A stretch of 64,000 nucleotides of DNA, from the NCBI GenBank assembly GCA_026120185.1, contig JANUWF010001190.1, forward strand, positions 372,001-436,000, in the 5' to 3' direction. The translations under genes and the position numbers were made by a program. Under the pieces are notes generated by a model that saw nothing but the letters and a program-made list of their open reading frames with translations, was not told the DNA's origin and searched no databases. Numbering within the stretch: position 1 is the first letter of the stretch; each line of letters opens with the position of its first letter. Shown one piece after another: positions 45,722-57,921 of this stretch. This DNA comes from Voacanga thouarsii (lineage: Eukaryota; Streptophyta; Magnoliopsida; Gentianales; Apocynaceae).

Positions 45722-48700
45722 ATAAGCAATTTGAAGTGGGTCTTAAGCGTGTATCAAGGAAAGCAACTCGTGGATTCAATTTGATACCATGCCGAGTGAT
45801 GGATGGCCAGTCTGAAGAAAATTCAGATGGTTGGCCACACAAAGGGATGCATGCTTTTGCTATGCATTACCTATAATGCTCCTAGCATTCTTCTATAGTA
45901 AGCTCAACTTCCCTTTTTCCATTTTCTAATCTCCTTTGGAGTGGTCTGCATTTAAATTCTAGAAGTTTTTCGTTTGCAATTTTTTTAAATTTGTCTTTTA
46001 TATTGCATTTTTGGAATATGTTTGAATAAAATTTTCGCCCATTGAGTAAAGTTAATAGGCCTTATATTTCTTTAATCATAAGGAGCTTTTAGTTGAAATG
46101 GTCACATTAAAAGATAAAAACTTTGTTCTGGTCTTGTCTTTTCTGTTGCTGAATGTAGTCTTTGTTTGTTAGGTTTCATTTGGATCTTGAATTTGTAGTA
46201 AAATAAAACTGAAGGAAATGGGAACAAGTTTGATTTCCCCCTACTTATTCTCTTTGACTAAATGGAATTTGATTGTGGAGACGTTTTGACTTTATTTGAA
46301 GGTTAAGAAAATTGAAAGGCGAATGACATCTGTTTCCTGGATTTAAACTTTTCATTTGAAAATATCTTGTTTTCCTTCTTGTTTTACTTGAAAGCTAGGC
46401 ATGATCTTTTGGAAATATTTTGTAGTCTTTTTTCTTCACAATGTTCAAGACATCCACACATGCATCATATGGTGTATGCAATTAGTTTTCTATAAGCAGG
46501 TCTGCATATTTGTGATATTGTTTCATTGGCAAAAGACAGTTAATTCTGGTTTGTGCATAGTAGTTATCAATTCCATGGAATTTGATGTAGTCAGAGATTG
46601 ATAAGTCATGCAGATCTAAATGATTTTGCAGTGTGTAACAGATATAATATTGACAACACCGGAATTGTTTGTAAGTTCTATGTCAATCTACTAGCTTTAC
46701 TTTTCAAGAAGAAGAAGTTTTGAATTATGTTGAAGTTTCTTCTTATGAATTTATTTTCTCTTGTAACAAATAGGTTTATGTTATATCTTATACTTTTTGT
46801 GTATAGAAGTTGGTAACCCACCCTTGTTTCTCTGGCTCACCTCACCTCCTTTCCATGTAACTCCCTCAAGCCAATAGCCTCAATTAAACTTGTGGGGTGG
46901 ACCTATATATTGAATTTCTGTGCTAGAACTTTCAGAAAGTTTAATTTTTGCAGTCTTTCCTATATTTGCAAATTACTTTCTCAAATATGACTAGGAAGTG
47001 ACTGTTAGCTCAGATGTTTACTTAGCATTGTAAATATTCTCATAAATGCTTATAGTTTAGAAATTGTCTTGTGGAACAGGCCAGTGGCCATCAGAGGACA
47101 TACTTGTTTACTATTGCCTAGTACATGCTGATAATTTCAGGTATCTAAGATCTTGTATCTTATGTTTGTCTTTTGTTCATGTGCTAAATCGTTTAATGCA
47201 TTATATTTCCTCGATCATTTTTCCATTTTCTTTAGGTCTAAAAGAGTCATTCAACTTGGATCAGGCTATAGATTAGCTGGATTAGTAAATGCTGTGGTCA
47301 CAGAAGCACGAGAAGTTGTCATATCAAATGGGAACCCCCAAGTAGTTGATTGTATCCTTTTGGTTATCTTTGATAGTGGCTTGGATAAATCAATTCGTGC
47401 ATTGGATTGGCAGTATGATATGCACCTTGCACTTTGTTATTTGCCTTTTTTAATAGGTGGGAACTTCCATTGATATTGGACAAAGGGGAGCACCCTGTAC
47501 TCGGGACACAAGATATTTACAAAATGTAACCAAAGGATGTCTTAGTAGTCAAGATATACACCAAATAAATCACATATTTGAAAATGCCATTAAAGCTGGC
47601 TGGGATACATGATTTTCTTCATGGATTTGGCTATTTGTTATTTTCCTCTTACGCAACATGGAACTTTGATCTTTTCTATTTTCTGCGAAACTGGAATTTG
47701 GTTTGACCATTTTTTATCAGCTCATGCTTTCTATATTCGTGGAGTTACTGCAAAATCTTACAACATAACTATTAAACTTCATGTTACTTGCACTAAGCTA
47801 ATAACACATGATTTCTCCGCTTCAATATTGCTTAAAACACCTTACAAATCCTGTCATTCTGAGGTTCTTATTAACATTTGGACATTCAGCATAGCATAGA
47901 GGCCAACTCTGGAGCATTTGGTTTTTCAAAATTGAAATCAATGGTATTGCATTGGAATCATGAGGAAGCTGTAGATTTCTCGAACAGCGTTGACATTATT
48001 GTTGCAAATGACTGGTAATTACTCTCCCTTTTGACTTTGTTCTATTTTTTCGCTTTGCACTTGAGATGAATACATTTTCCATTACTCCATCGTAGAAGTG
48101 ATTTATATAAATATATTGAATCTTGGGTGATAGCCCTCAATTAGGCATGTTAAAATAAACTTCTAAAGCCAGGAGATTATACCTATGCTTACAAAACTAT
48201 ACTTTGTTTCTCTGGGTTTGCAAAATAACTTTGTCAATCTGACTTTGTGTTTTATGTCCCTTTGACATGCGGGTTATATCATCTTTAGTAGTATTAATGC
48301 TTATATAAGCACATTGTTTATTAACTAGGTCACTGTCCTTTGGTAGTCTTTGTTGGAAAAATCCTTAATTTTTTAATTCATGAAAGCATGCATATTTGCA
48401 CTGACCAGCAAATAAATTATCCAAACATGTGTACACTCCTCGCATAGAGAAGGGCAATGGATTCCATCTTTATTAGCAGGACTGACCCCAAAGCTTGGAG
48501 CCTAGAATCTTGTCACATTGAAAACTAATTAAAAGTCTTTAATCTTCTTGATAGAGAAAAAGGAGTTGGGAGGCACTGTTCATTTTTCGTCAATAAGGAT
48601 ATTTGTGCCTTTTCACTGATGTTTCAGTGCTCAACTTGTACAAAACATTTTATGCAAAGACATGTCAAAATTCGTGTATACTTGGCAAGAATTCTTCATG

Positions 48701-48764
48701 CGGGGATTCCACTGCCTTGCGTGGTTTCGGGACGGGTTCCCCACGAATCCAATGACCCAACCCC

Positions 48765-48896
48765 TTCCCTTTCCTCCGCCCTCACTCTCTTCCTTTGGTT
48801 TCCACTCTCCTCCGTGCTTCTGTTCTCTATCCCTCTCCCTCTTCCTCTCCCTCTCCCTTGCCATCATCAATTCCAAGCTTCCTCCCTCCCTTCCCA
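48765..48896. repeat. Pyrimidine-rich low-complexity tract in the intron
   Basis: C/T-rich sequence (ccctttcctccgccctcact, ctcttcctctccctctccct) inside the large intron. Frames crossing it give Pro/Leu/Ser-rich peptides without family resemblance. Confidence 0.8.
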
Positions 48897-49515
48897 ATGT
48901 AATATACCGCCCCTCTGTTCAATGCGGCAATGGTAGCAGCGGTGACGGAGGCAAACCGGGGAAGCTAATGGATTTGGAACATCTAAAGACATTGCTTTTG
49001 GAGGCCCGTATATTCTTTATATGAAAAGCGGGAGGAATTCACATGATTTTTATTTTCTGCTTTCTAATTGCATGCCTTTTTTAGCTATATAGATGGAATA
49101 GATTTTGAACTGGTGAAGATCAAGACCCTCCTTTACATGTCTTCGATGTGTTTTAGGCTAAAAAACTAACCTTCTCCTCTACCTGATACCCTAGAGGTTT
49201 TACATGTGAATCACATAAGCTTGTGCATGTCATTTTAGTAAAATTTTACCTTTTTTTTATGGTTCCAATGGCTGATTTGTGTTGATTTTGTATTAATTTT
49301 GTTCTATTTTTATTTGTTTCTAAGTCTTTTTGTGTTTGGTTTTTTGGTGCAGAACTTGTTTGGAAGTCAGTGTTTTGGGGGATTTCGCATAACGAGATTT
49401 TTAGACCTTTTATTATTTTTGAGAGAGTCTCATACCTGATGGTGCTAAATCTTCTTCAACTTCTTTCTTTTTTCCTGTTCTCTAAATTTCTTTTTATTTG
49501 CGAGAAATATACAAG

Positions 49516-50395
49516 TATTGGAGTTTTGTCAATTTCTGACTGTTAATATTTGAGGCTGCATGTGATTGGAAAAGAAGAGCTGAAGCTTTAGTTTGTGTGT
49601 TGTGATTCTTAATCTGAGAAAAGGATGTTGTATTCTCAGGTAATAATCAAAGTTTCTATTCATTTCTTTCCCTATGAATTTTTTTCTTCTTCTATTTGTG
49701 ATTTTATTGAGACCATGGATGTATCCATTCTTCAAAATTAGTTTCTTTGCATTATGGTTATGTATCGTCTTTTCATGCATCCCTGCATATGGGTAGGTCT
49801 GGACTTCTCTATGTGTATGCTCAAATGCAAATGGCTGAGCAATTTGCTCAGATAATGGCATCTTTCAATATCAGTCATTTGGTCTAGAGCAATTGCATGA
49901 TTCAATTCGAGTATGTTTTATTTAATTGTGCCATTAATAGTGCCATCAGGTAGATTTGTCTGTGTAAGCAAAAGAAAGAAAATCTGCTAACACTAGAATA
50001 TTCAAGCTTATCCCGGACAATAAAATGGACTGTACCTCTTCCTTAGTCATGAAAAGTAAAATTTTCTTCCACTGATTGGAAATATGGAGTTTTCTTGGAT
50101 GTGTTTTAGTTGTCCCCTCTGATGCATCAAGTTTCATTGAAGTTAAACATTCTTCTGCATAACTTACAAACCCACAAATGGTGTCTCGGTGCAAAAAGAA
50201 TGTCTTTGAAATGTTGATGTTGCTAGAGAGATGAAATGATGGAGCATTGGAGCTTTGTCAATTTCTGACTGTTTATATTTGAGTCTGCATGTGATTGGAA
50301 AAGAAGATCTAAGGCTTTGATTTGTACATTGCGATCTGAGAAGGGGATGTTGTATGATTAGGTAAAAATCAAAAATTTTATTCATTTCTTTCCTT
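49516..50395. repeat. Direct repeat pair of about 155 bp in the intron
   Basis: Copy 1 (49516-49672) and copy 2 (50245-50394) share gtcaatttctgactgtt, atttgaggctgcatgtgattgg, aaaagaaga and the closing ttcatttctttcc. They are 729 bp apart in the same orientation, with roughly 15 percent differences by eye. Confidence 0.8.
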
Positions 50396-51211
50396 CGCAT
50401 ATATATCTTTTCTTCTTCTGTCTGTGATTTTCTTGCGTTAATTTCTTGCTAATGGATTTTGGTATTTCTTGAAGTACTAAATTTAAGTTTTGCTACATTT
50501 CCACCTTTTTTCGATTTTCTTGAAAGATATGTATATGTGGGCCTTGTTTGGTTTATTAATAGGTTCTTATTGTTGTGTTTTACCTTTTCAATCAATAACA
50601 AAAATTCAATCTCTCAAGTGGCTCTCTAAATGGCACCGAGTCTAAGAAGGGAAAGTAGGAGCCCAGAGGTGGAAATCAGAATAGGAGAGGAAACAATTTT
50701 GAGGAAGAGAGTGGGAAAGTAAAGAAGTATTAAAGTGCAAAAAAGGGATAATGGTTGAGAATAGGGGATCTGATGCAAGGGAGAAAGCCATGGTTTCTGA
50801 GGAAAATTTTAACAACAATGATCTGAATTCTGAATGCCTTGGTTTTGCAAATGGAAAGCAACAAGGCCAACAGCCAGGAATAGAATGAAGCAATTAAGAG
50901 ATTCCTTTGGAGAATTCATTACAAGGGTGTGCTTTTCTTTTTCCCTTTTCCTAATTTTTTTGGACTTCTTGGGTTGTTGTTTTGGATCTGAGGAATTTCT
51001 TGGCTTTCATTTGCTTGTGAAGAGGAGGGGGATTGTATTTCAGTATTTGTTTATCTCATTTAGTGTCTTTTATGTTTTAGATCTGCCAGAATTTTAGACA
51101 CTTATCTTTAGAGGAAACCGAAGACAATGTTGCCTGAAGCAAAAGGAAAGGAGAAGAAGCAACTAATCTGTCTCCAACTTCAATAAGGCCAACCCTAAAG
51201 GATATGCGACA

Positions 51212-51579
51212 AGAGGTTTCTCATTGCTGGTGGTGGAGCACCTGAGATTTTGCTTTCAAGGCAGTAGAGTGCCTGGGCAAAGGTGTTGCAGGGAATGGAG
51301 GGTTTTTGTGTCAAATCTGTTGCTGAGGCTCTGGAAGTTATTCCTTATACCTTAGCTGAAAATGTGGGATTGAATCCCATAAATATAGTGACTGAGCTGA
51401 GGAATAGGCATGCACAAGGTGAGGTTAATGCTGGGATCAATGTGCAGAAAGGTCAGATAACTAACATCCTGGAGGAGAATGTGTTGCAGCCGCTGCTGGT
51501 TAGTACAAGTGCAACTACCTTGGCTATAGAGTGTGTGCGGATGATTTTAAAGATTGATGACATTGTTACTGTGAGGTAG
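51212..51579 (+). pseudogene. CCT4 (chaperonin subunit delta) retro-fragment
   Basis: CCT-delta is one of eight subunits of the cytosolic TRiC chaperonin (about 535 residues). The frame reads RFLIAGGGAPEILLSRQ, a stop, [17 protein letters not shown], then [40 protein letters not shown], and ends KIDDIVTVR at a stop at 51577, the native C terminus. About 120 codons run without any intron although the gene is normally intron-rich. So this is a 5'-truncated reverse-transcribed copy lying in the methyltransferase intron in sense. No poly-A tail is evident right after the stop; 3' UTR-like sequence follows. One internal stop replaces a Leu/Gln-Gly position. Confidence 0.88.
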
Positions 51580-52008
51580 ATTTGGATGGAAGATGAGAAT
51601 GTCGGCCAATAAGAAAATTCTTTGTTATTTAATATTCTTGCGTGCTTTTTTAGGGGTTACTTGTTTCTTTGCCTTTTTTTGGTTAAAAAGTTTAGAGGGA
51701 TCCTAGTGTGGTCACTTTGTCAGTCGGTGTTGACAATCTCCTAAGAAACTATATTTCATCCATTAAATACATTGCAGATAATAATTTTGTCTCAAGGATC
51801 CATGCATTTTTTCATTTTTGTCATTTTTATTTTTTCATCTCGGGTACCCAATTATTGCGCAAGTACCCTTACTAGTATCTAACAGAAAAAGAAGTTGGCC
51901 TAGGCTTTTACCCAACCTTAGCCGGTCTTTGGTACCCAAGTTGAAGCCTCTGAAATTCTTCAGTGCTTTTGGGCCCTCTGCTTGCATTGGTAGACAAAAA
52001 GTGCTTTT

Positions 52009-52360
52009 TGTTATAAAATTAGGGTAGTGTTAGAATAAAATCTTCACACTACACACTAATAAAACTCTAACTATTTTGCACAAGAATTTCTCTCTTTCTT
52101 TTCTCTCACAATTTTCTCTAATCTTTCTTTCACTAATCTTTCTTTCACAAAATAATGGTGTATTACAAGTTTAGAGAATAGCTCTATTTATAGAGCTCTA
52201 ATTAGTGGATTACATCATGGCATACATCATCTTCCACTAATCTTAATTAGTGGTGTCTCCACTAAATGGTGGACATCCATAAAAATCTTCTAATAATTCA
52301 CATAAATCCATAATTAGTGGAGCCTCCACTAATTAATGGAGATTCCAATAATTCATAACA
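52009..52360 (-). repeat. 3' LTR (left end) of minus-strand copia
   Basis: 352 bp, starting TGTTATAAAATTAGGG and ending AATTCATAACA on the + strand. Confidence 0.92.
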
Positions 52361-52372
52361 CTCCCCCTTGGA
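52361..52372 (-). promoter_or_regulatory. Polypurine tract of minus-strand copia
   Basis: On the minus strand CCAAGGGGGAG directly precedes the 3' LTR. Confidence 0.8.
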
Positions 52373-52519
52373 TGTCCATCCATACATAAAGAATATGCCT
52401 CATTAAAACCTTACTAGATAAAAACCCAGTGGGAAAAAAAATCTAGTGAAGGAAAAAGAGTACACTATTCTATATGTCTGTTTATTCCTCCCCCTGATGA
52501 GATGATTCCTTTAAATCTT

Positions 52520-55500
52520 TAAACCGACGCATACCAATTTTATATCTCAACTTTTCAAATGTTGCAGTCGGTAAAGTCTTCGTGAAAATATCTGCGAGGT
52601 TATCACATGACCGAATTTGTAGCACACAATTTCACCTTTCTTCTGGAGTTCATGAGTAAAGAAAAATTTTGGTGAAATATGTTTTGTCCGATCTCCTTTA
52701 ATATATCCTCCTCGTAATTGAGCTATGCAAGCTGCATTGTCTTCATAAAGAGAAGTTGGAATATCTTTGATGGATGATAATCCACAACTTTCTCGGATAT
52801 AATGAATCATGGATCTTAGCCATACACATTCTCGACTTACTTCATGAATGGCTATAATTTCAGCATGATTTGAAGAAGTAGCTGCTATAGATTGTTTCGT
52901 AGAACGCCATGATATAACAGTATTTCCACATGTAAATAGATAGCCCGTTTGAGAACGTGCTTTATGTGGATCAGATAAATAACCAGCATCTGCATAACCT
53001 ATCAATGTTGGACTGGTTTTATTTGAATAAAATAATCCGAGATCAATTGTACCTTGGAGATATCGAAGGACTTGTTTAATTCCATTCCAATGTCGTCGTG
53101 TTGGTGAAGAATTAAATCTTGCTAATAAATTGACAGCAAAAGCAATATCAGGTCGTGTATTATTAGCAAGATACATCAATGCACCAATTGCACTGAGATA
53201 TGGTACTTCAGGACCAAGGAGTTCTTCATCATTTTCTTGAGGTCGGAAATGATCTTTATCCATATTTAATGATCGGACAATCATTGGAATACTCAATGGA
53301 TGTGCTTTGTCCATGTAAAATCTTTTTAGCACTTTTGTTGTATATGTTGATTGATGAATAAATGTTCCACTCTCCAGATGTTCAATTTGTAAACCAAGGC
53401 AAAATTTGGTTTTACCAAAATCCTTGATTTTGAATTCTCTTTTTAAATAATCAATTGTTTCTTGGAGCTCTTCAGGAGTTCCAATAAGATTAATATCATC
53501 AACATATATAGCTAATATCACAAATTTAGAACCAGATTTCTTAATAAAAATGCATGGACATACCTGGTCATTTTTAAATCCCGCTTTCAATAAATATTCA
53601 CTAAGACGTGTGAACCACATGCGCCTAGATTACTTCAGGCCATATAATGATTTCTGCAACTTGATGGAGTAATTTTCACGAGGATAATGTTTATATGCTT
53701 CAGGCATATGAAATCCTTCGGAGATTTTCATGTAAACATCATTTTCTAAATTTCCATACAAGTAAGCAGTGACAACATCTAATAGGCGCATATCTATCTT
53801 TTCATGTACTGCCAAACTGATAAGATATCGGAGTGTAATAGCATCAACAACAGGAGAATAAGTTTCATCATAATCAATACCTGGTCTTTGTGAAAAACCT
53901 TGGGCTACTAATCGCGCTTTATATCAAACGATTTCACTCTTTTCATTGTGCTTTCGCACAAATATCCATTTGTAGCCAACAGGTTTTACACCTTCTGGTG
54001 TTCGGATTGTAGGTCCGAAGACTTCACGTTTTGCCAGTGCATTTAACTCCGATTGAATCGCATCTTTCCATTGCAGCCAATCTTTTCTATGCCGACATTC
54101 ATCAACTGATATTGGTTCAGAATCATCATTATCCTGTGTAACATCAAGAGATATATTGTATGCAAATATATTATCAATAACAGCTTTCTATCCGATTCCA
54201 ACTTCTACCGAAGTGGTATAATTGATAGAAATTTCGAGTGTTACTTTCATCAACTTCGGTTCTTTGTCATCAGTTCTCTCTTGGTCTTTATCATTCTTTT
54301 CTTCAATATGATCTTCTGGATCATTTAATCCTCTTTTCTTTCGAGGATTTTTATCTTTAGAACCAAGAGGTCGGCCACGCTTCTGGCGTGTTTTTGACTC
54401 AGCAGCTATAGGTATAATATTTTGTTCTGCTGGAACTTCAATTCGAATAGGAGCATTTATAGCTGAAATATGCGATTTTGTAACTCTTCTGGAGTCAACA
54501 AAAGCGTCTGGCATTTGATTTGCAATGCTTTGCAAATGAATTATCTTTTGAACTTTAAGTTCACATGCGCTTGTGCGCGGATCAAGATAATTTAATGATG
54601 TTGTCCAAGCAAGATCCTTTTTATACTGTTTTGGTTCTCCCCCTAATTTAGGGAATAATGATTCATCAAAATGACAATCAACAAATCTTGCTGTGAATAC
54701 ATCTCCTGTCAGGGGTTCAACATACCTGATAATAGAGAGAGAATCATATCCAACGTATATCCCCTTTCTTCTTTGAGGACCCATCTTTGTACGTTGGTTT
54801 GGTGCAATTGGAATATATACAGCACACCCAAAAATTCTTAAATGAGCAATATTTGGTTCTGACCCAAAAGTCAATTGCAAAGGAGAGAATTTATGATAAT
54901 TAGCGGGTCTTATACGTACAAGTGTTGCAGCATATAGAATAGCATGTCCCTAGGCAGATGTTGGGAGATTTGTTTTCATTAATAATGGTCTAGCAATTAA
55001 TTGTAATCGTTTAAATTGTAATCGTTTAATCAAAGATTCAGCAAGACCATTTTGTGTGTGAACATGAGCTACAGGATGTTCAACATTAATCCCAATTGAC
55101 ATGCAATATGCATCAAAAGCATGTGATGAAAATTCACCAGCATTATCCAAACGGATATTTTTAATGTGATGGTCCGGAAATTGTGCTCGTAATTTAATTA
55201 TTTGAGCAAGTAATCTCGCAAACGCTAGGTTGCGAGTAGATAATAAACATACATGTGACCATCGGGATGATGCATCAATTAAGACCATAAAATATTTGAA
55301 CGGTCCACATGGTGGATCAATAGGTCCACAAATATCTCCGTGAATCCGTTCGAGAAATGTAGGACTTTCAGCTCCTACTTTTACTGGTGATGGTTTAACA
55401 ATTAATTTTCCTATGGAACATGCAGTACATGCGAATTTTTCTGATGTTAATATACTTTTATTTTTTAAAGGATGACCATGTGTATTCTCAATGATTCTTC

Positions 55501-55990
55501 TCATCATGGTAGATCCCGGATGACCCAACCGGTCATGCCAAATGCAAAAAGTAATAGGATCAGTAAACTTCTGGTTTACTAGATGATGAATTTCAATTGT
55601 ACGTATTTTTACAAAATATAGACCAGTAGAAAAAGACGGCAGTTTTTCTAATACCGATTTCTTACCCAAATGCATTTGAGTAATAAAAAGATACTCAATC
55701 CCATTTTCCTCATTTGTTTCAACATGATACCCATTTCTGCGGATATCTTTAAAACTCAATAAATTTCTTCTGGATTTTGAGGAAAATAGTGCCTTATCAA
55801 TAATAATTGTTGTTCCTTTAGGCAACAATATACTAGCTCTTCCGGAACCCTCAATTACATTTGCACTACCGTTTATCGTATAAATATTTATTTCTCTCAT
55901 TTTGAGATCAGAAAAATATTTCTCATTTTTTAGTATGGTGTGTGTAGTTCCACTATCAATAATGCATACATCATCATTAATAACAGCCAT
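52520..55990 (-). pseudogene. Copia pol: PR-INT-RT-RH with few stops
   Basis: From an ATG at 55990: MAVINDDVCIIDSGTTHT holds the protease active site DSG. The pre-integrase region (WHDRLGHPGSTMMRRIIE, CTACSIGK) and integrase core (HGDICGPI, IRLDNAGEF, HPVAHVHTQNGLAESLIKR) follow. A stop at 54950 replaces the Trp of the usual P-x-x-x-W, then LTFGSEPNIAHLRIFGCAVY and a basic linker (KTRQKRGRPLGSKDKNPRKK). Reverse transcriptase has LDVVTAYLYGNLENDVYM, SLYGLK, a stop at 53630 for Gln, and the catalytic YVDD at 53495-53506. RNase H has YEDNAACIAQLRGGYIKGDR and ends at 52547. Stops also lie at 54188 and near 53922. Only about four stops and hardly any shifts separate this from an open pol. Confidence 0.88.
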
Positions 55991-55998
55991 TTGTCTTC

Positions 55999-56070
55999 TG
56001 GCTTTGGTAACGGCAGAAACTCGTGCTTAGTCTTCTGGCTTTTGTACCGGTAGAGACTCGTGCTGATAAC
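55999..56070 (-). repeat. Tandem duplication at the primer-site/leader
   Basis: Two adjacent copies of about 36 bp: tcttctggctttggtaacgg plus cagaaactcgtgct, and tcttctggcttttgtaccgg plus tagagactcgtgct. The right copy runs into gataacg, so the minus strand reads CGTTATCAGCACGAG next to the LTR, the copia-type half-tRNA primer-site motif. The gag-deleted leader therefore consists mainly of this duplicated unit. Confidence 0.75.
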
Positions 56071-56071
56071 G

Positions 56072-56423
56072 TATTATAAAATTAGGGTAGTGTTAGAATA
56101 AAATCTTCACACTACACACTAATAAAACTCTAACTATTTTGCACAAGAATTTCTCTCTTTCTTTTCTCTCACAATTTTCTCTAATCTTTCTTTCACTAAT
56201 CTTTCTTTCACAAAATAATGGTGTATTACAAGCTTAGAGAATAGCTCTATTTATAGAGCTCTAATTAGTGGATTACATCATGGCATACATCATCTTCCAC
56301 TAATCTTAATTAGTGGTGTCTCCACTAAATGGTGGACATCCATAAAAATCTTCTAATAATTCACATAAATCCATAATTAGTGGAGCCTCCACTAATTAAT
56401 GGAGATTCCAATAATTCATAACA
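56072..56423 (-). repeat. 5' LTR (right end) of minus-strand copia
   Basis: 352 bp, homologous to 52009-52360. Its inner end reads TATTATAAAATT rather than TGTTATAAAATT. Confidence 0.9.
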
Positions 56424-56811
56424 CTTTTCATTTTGTCCCTTTATTTTTGTTAAGTCTATTTTTCTATTTTTTTAATTTTGATTCATTACTAGGCAGTACC
56501 TTTTTCAAAGAATTCCACAAGGACCTTGCTCAAACTCTTAGATTCCTGTCAAGTAAAGAAGGCCTCTGTGAAGCCATGATTTTTAGCCCCAAAAGAGGCA
56601 ATTCATTGGACAAGATTTCACTAAAAATAAAAGATAGTGGCTTACAGTTTAACATAATAGAGATTTATAATTTGAAAAAGTGGAGCCGTCATAAAAAATA
56701 TACCAATGCTAATGAAAATGGTTTTATTTATGGATCCTTGGCGCAAAAAATGCAAGATGTTCAAAAAACCATTGATTCCATTGCCTCCATGCAAAACAAA
56801 GCCTTTGTTTG

Positions 56812-57519
56812 AAAATGTTTGTTTTTCTAGACAAAGTCATTATATGAGAAAATACTTCATATATTTTTAATATTTACACAAAACAATTAATCATTATTCA
56901 GTAAAAGAGATCTTTAAAAAAAACATATACATTAGTAAAAATACCAAAAAAAAAAACATTAAAATATTTTTTTAATATGACGGGCAGAAACTTCCACGCC
57001 ATGCGTGGAGATGTTAATTAGTTTTGTACTAATGGTTCATACAATACTTTTGAATTTCGGGCCTCAAATCTAGGGCTCCTACAATGCTTATGTGATTGTA
57101 ACGGAACACAAATATAGCTTTAGAGAGTTCCTTTGATCAGGTGAAACAATTCACGAAACAATTCACTGCAGGTCGAGAGACCAAAGAATATTGCTATACA
57201 AGAGAACAACTCCTACTTGGTTTAATTAAAAAAATAGTCTCTAGCATTTTCTGATTCTCATCAGTTTGCCTTCGTAGAATCTTTTAGAAAGGGTAAGCCT
57301 TCGAATAATCTTTTAGAAAGAGTAAGGGCAGGATGCTAAGCTCTATTATACTTAAATTAGAGTTCAGAGATCCAATTCAGAAATATATTCATAAATTTTA
57401 GACTTACAAAACTGCTACAAATTGCAATAAGTTTCTCAGGAACTTTAGACAAAGAAAACTACGGCAAATCACAAAAAAACACTGTCCATCAATTTGCAAC
57501 GACTGAACGGATTGTGCCT
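56812..57519. other. 3' flank of methyltransferase copy, no gene
   Basis: AT-rich flank with poly-A and T tracts (56915-56975). The word aatcttttagaaag(gg/ag)taag is duplicated at 57277 and 57306. Nothing coding was found. Confidence 0.45.
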
Positions 57520-57921
57520 AGACGGTTTTGATAAATATTAAAAAGGGACAGGGAGCTAGGAGGTCCAACGACTGATAACAATCCCAGAGGCAAAAGTGGG
57601 AAAATGAAATGCTTCGCAAGCAAAGTTTTTTATGTGGTTTCTGATACAACTGTTAGCCTCCCAATAGTATACAACAAAAGAGAAGAGGCAGAGGAACTAC
57701 GTTAGTATACAATTCTGTACTAAGAAAATCTACACTTTCTGATCCTACATCAATTTGCAATCAGGAAACTGAAATTAACATTAGCAAAAATCCAATATAT
57801 TTATTTGAAAAAAAGAACACCCAAGGAGAACTTGAGCCGGTTAAGTTCTATGTATAATCGTTGTCAAATATTCCACCGTTCCTTATCATCAATCTCCAGG
57901 CATCTTAGAACAGAGAAATTA
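57520..57921 (-). repeat. Duplicated kinesin-7 3' flank, copy A
   Basis: 402 bp closely matching 62940-63355: gacggttttgataaatatta, aaaagggacagggagctagg, aatgaaatgcttcgcaagca and ggagaacttgagcc occur in the same order. The match stops just inside the last six codons of the kinesin gene (minus strand AATTTCTCTGTTCTAAG), so this copy carries only the gene's very end and its 3' UTR-like flank. Confidence 0.9.

Larger units (their letters stand above)
52009..56423 (-). mobile_element. Ty1/copia element lacking gag, inside methyltransferase intron
   Basis: Minus-strand element of 4,415 bp. Its 352-bp LTRs carry TGTTAT/ATAACA terminal inverted repeats, and a perfect CTTTT duplication (52004-52008 and 56424-56428) flanks it. 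By eye the two LTRs differ at only about two positions (second base; 52166 region acaagtttag versus acaagcttag), so insertion is recent. The internal part begins directly with the protease; gag is missing. It is antisense to the host gene and ends 73 bp before the last host exon. Confidence 0.93.
45722..56811 (+). pseudogene. Calmodulin-lysine N-methyltransferase gene, interrupted
   Basis: CaM KMT uses S-adenosylmethionine to trimethylate calmodulin at a conserved lysine. Exons: 45722-45897 (KRVSRKATRGFNLIPCRVMD), 46614-46670 (LNDFAVCNRYNIDNTGIV), 47080-47140 (QWPSEDILVYYCLVHADNF), 47236-47351 (SKRVIQLGSGYRLAGLVNAV to NPQVVD), about 47882-48016 (SIEANSGAFGFSKLKSMVL to VDIIVAND) and 56497-56811 (TFFKEFHKDLAQTLRFL to IFSPKRGNSLDKI). 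The part between the first two listed exons and the start exon are not found. Exon 45722-45897 has at least two small frame breaks near its 3' end (CFCYALPI, then SPSILLY, in different frames). The SAM motif, normally ELGSGYGLAGL, reads QLGSGYRLAGL, losing the acidic residue and a glycine. The C terminus departs from the family after about WSRHKK. The last intron (48017-56496) holds a CCT-delta retro-fragment and a copia element. Identity is firm; function is unlikely. Confidence 0.82.

Noticed and set aside
48619..49024. Overlapping open frames of 105-120 codons in the methyltransferase intron
   Set aside because: They depend on a pyrimidine-rich tract and have no recognisable domain or splice support.
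52028..56090. LTR borders set at TGTTAGAATAAAATC
   Set aside because: Similarity between the two ends extends 19 bp further, giving 352-bp LTRs with TGTTAT/ATAACA ends and a perfect CTTTT duplication.
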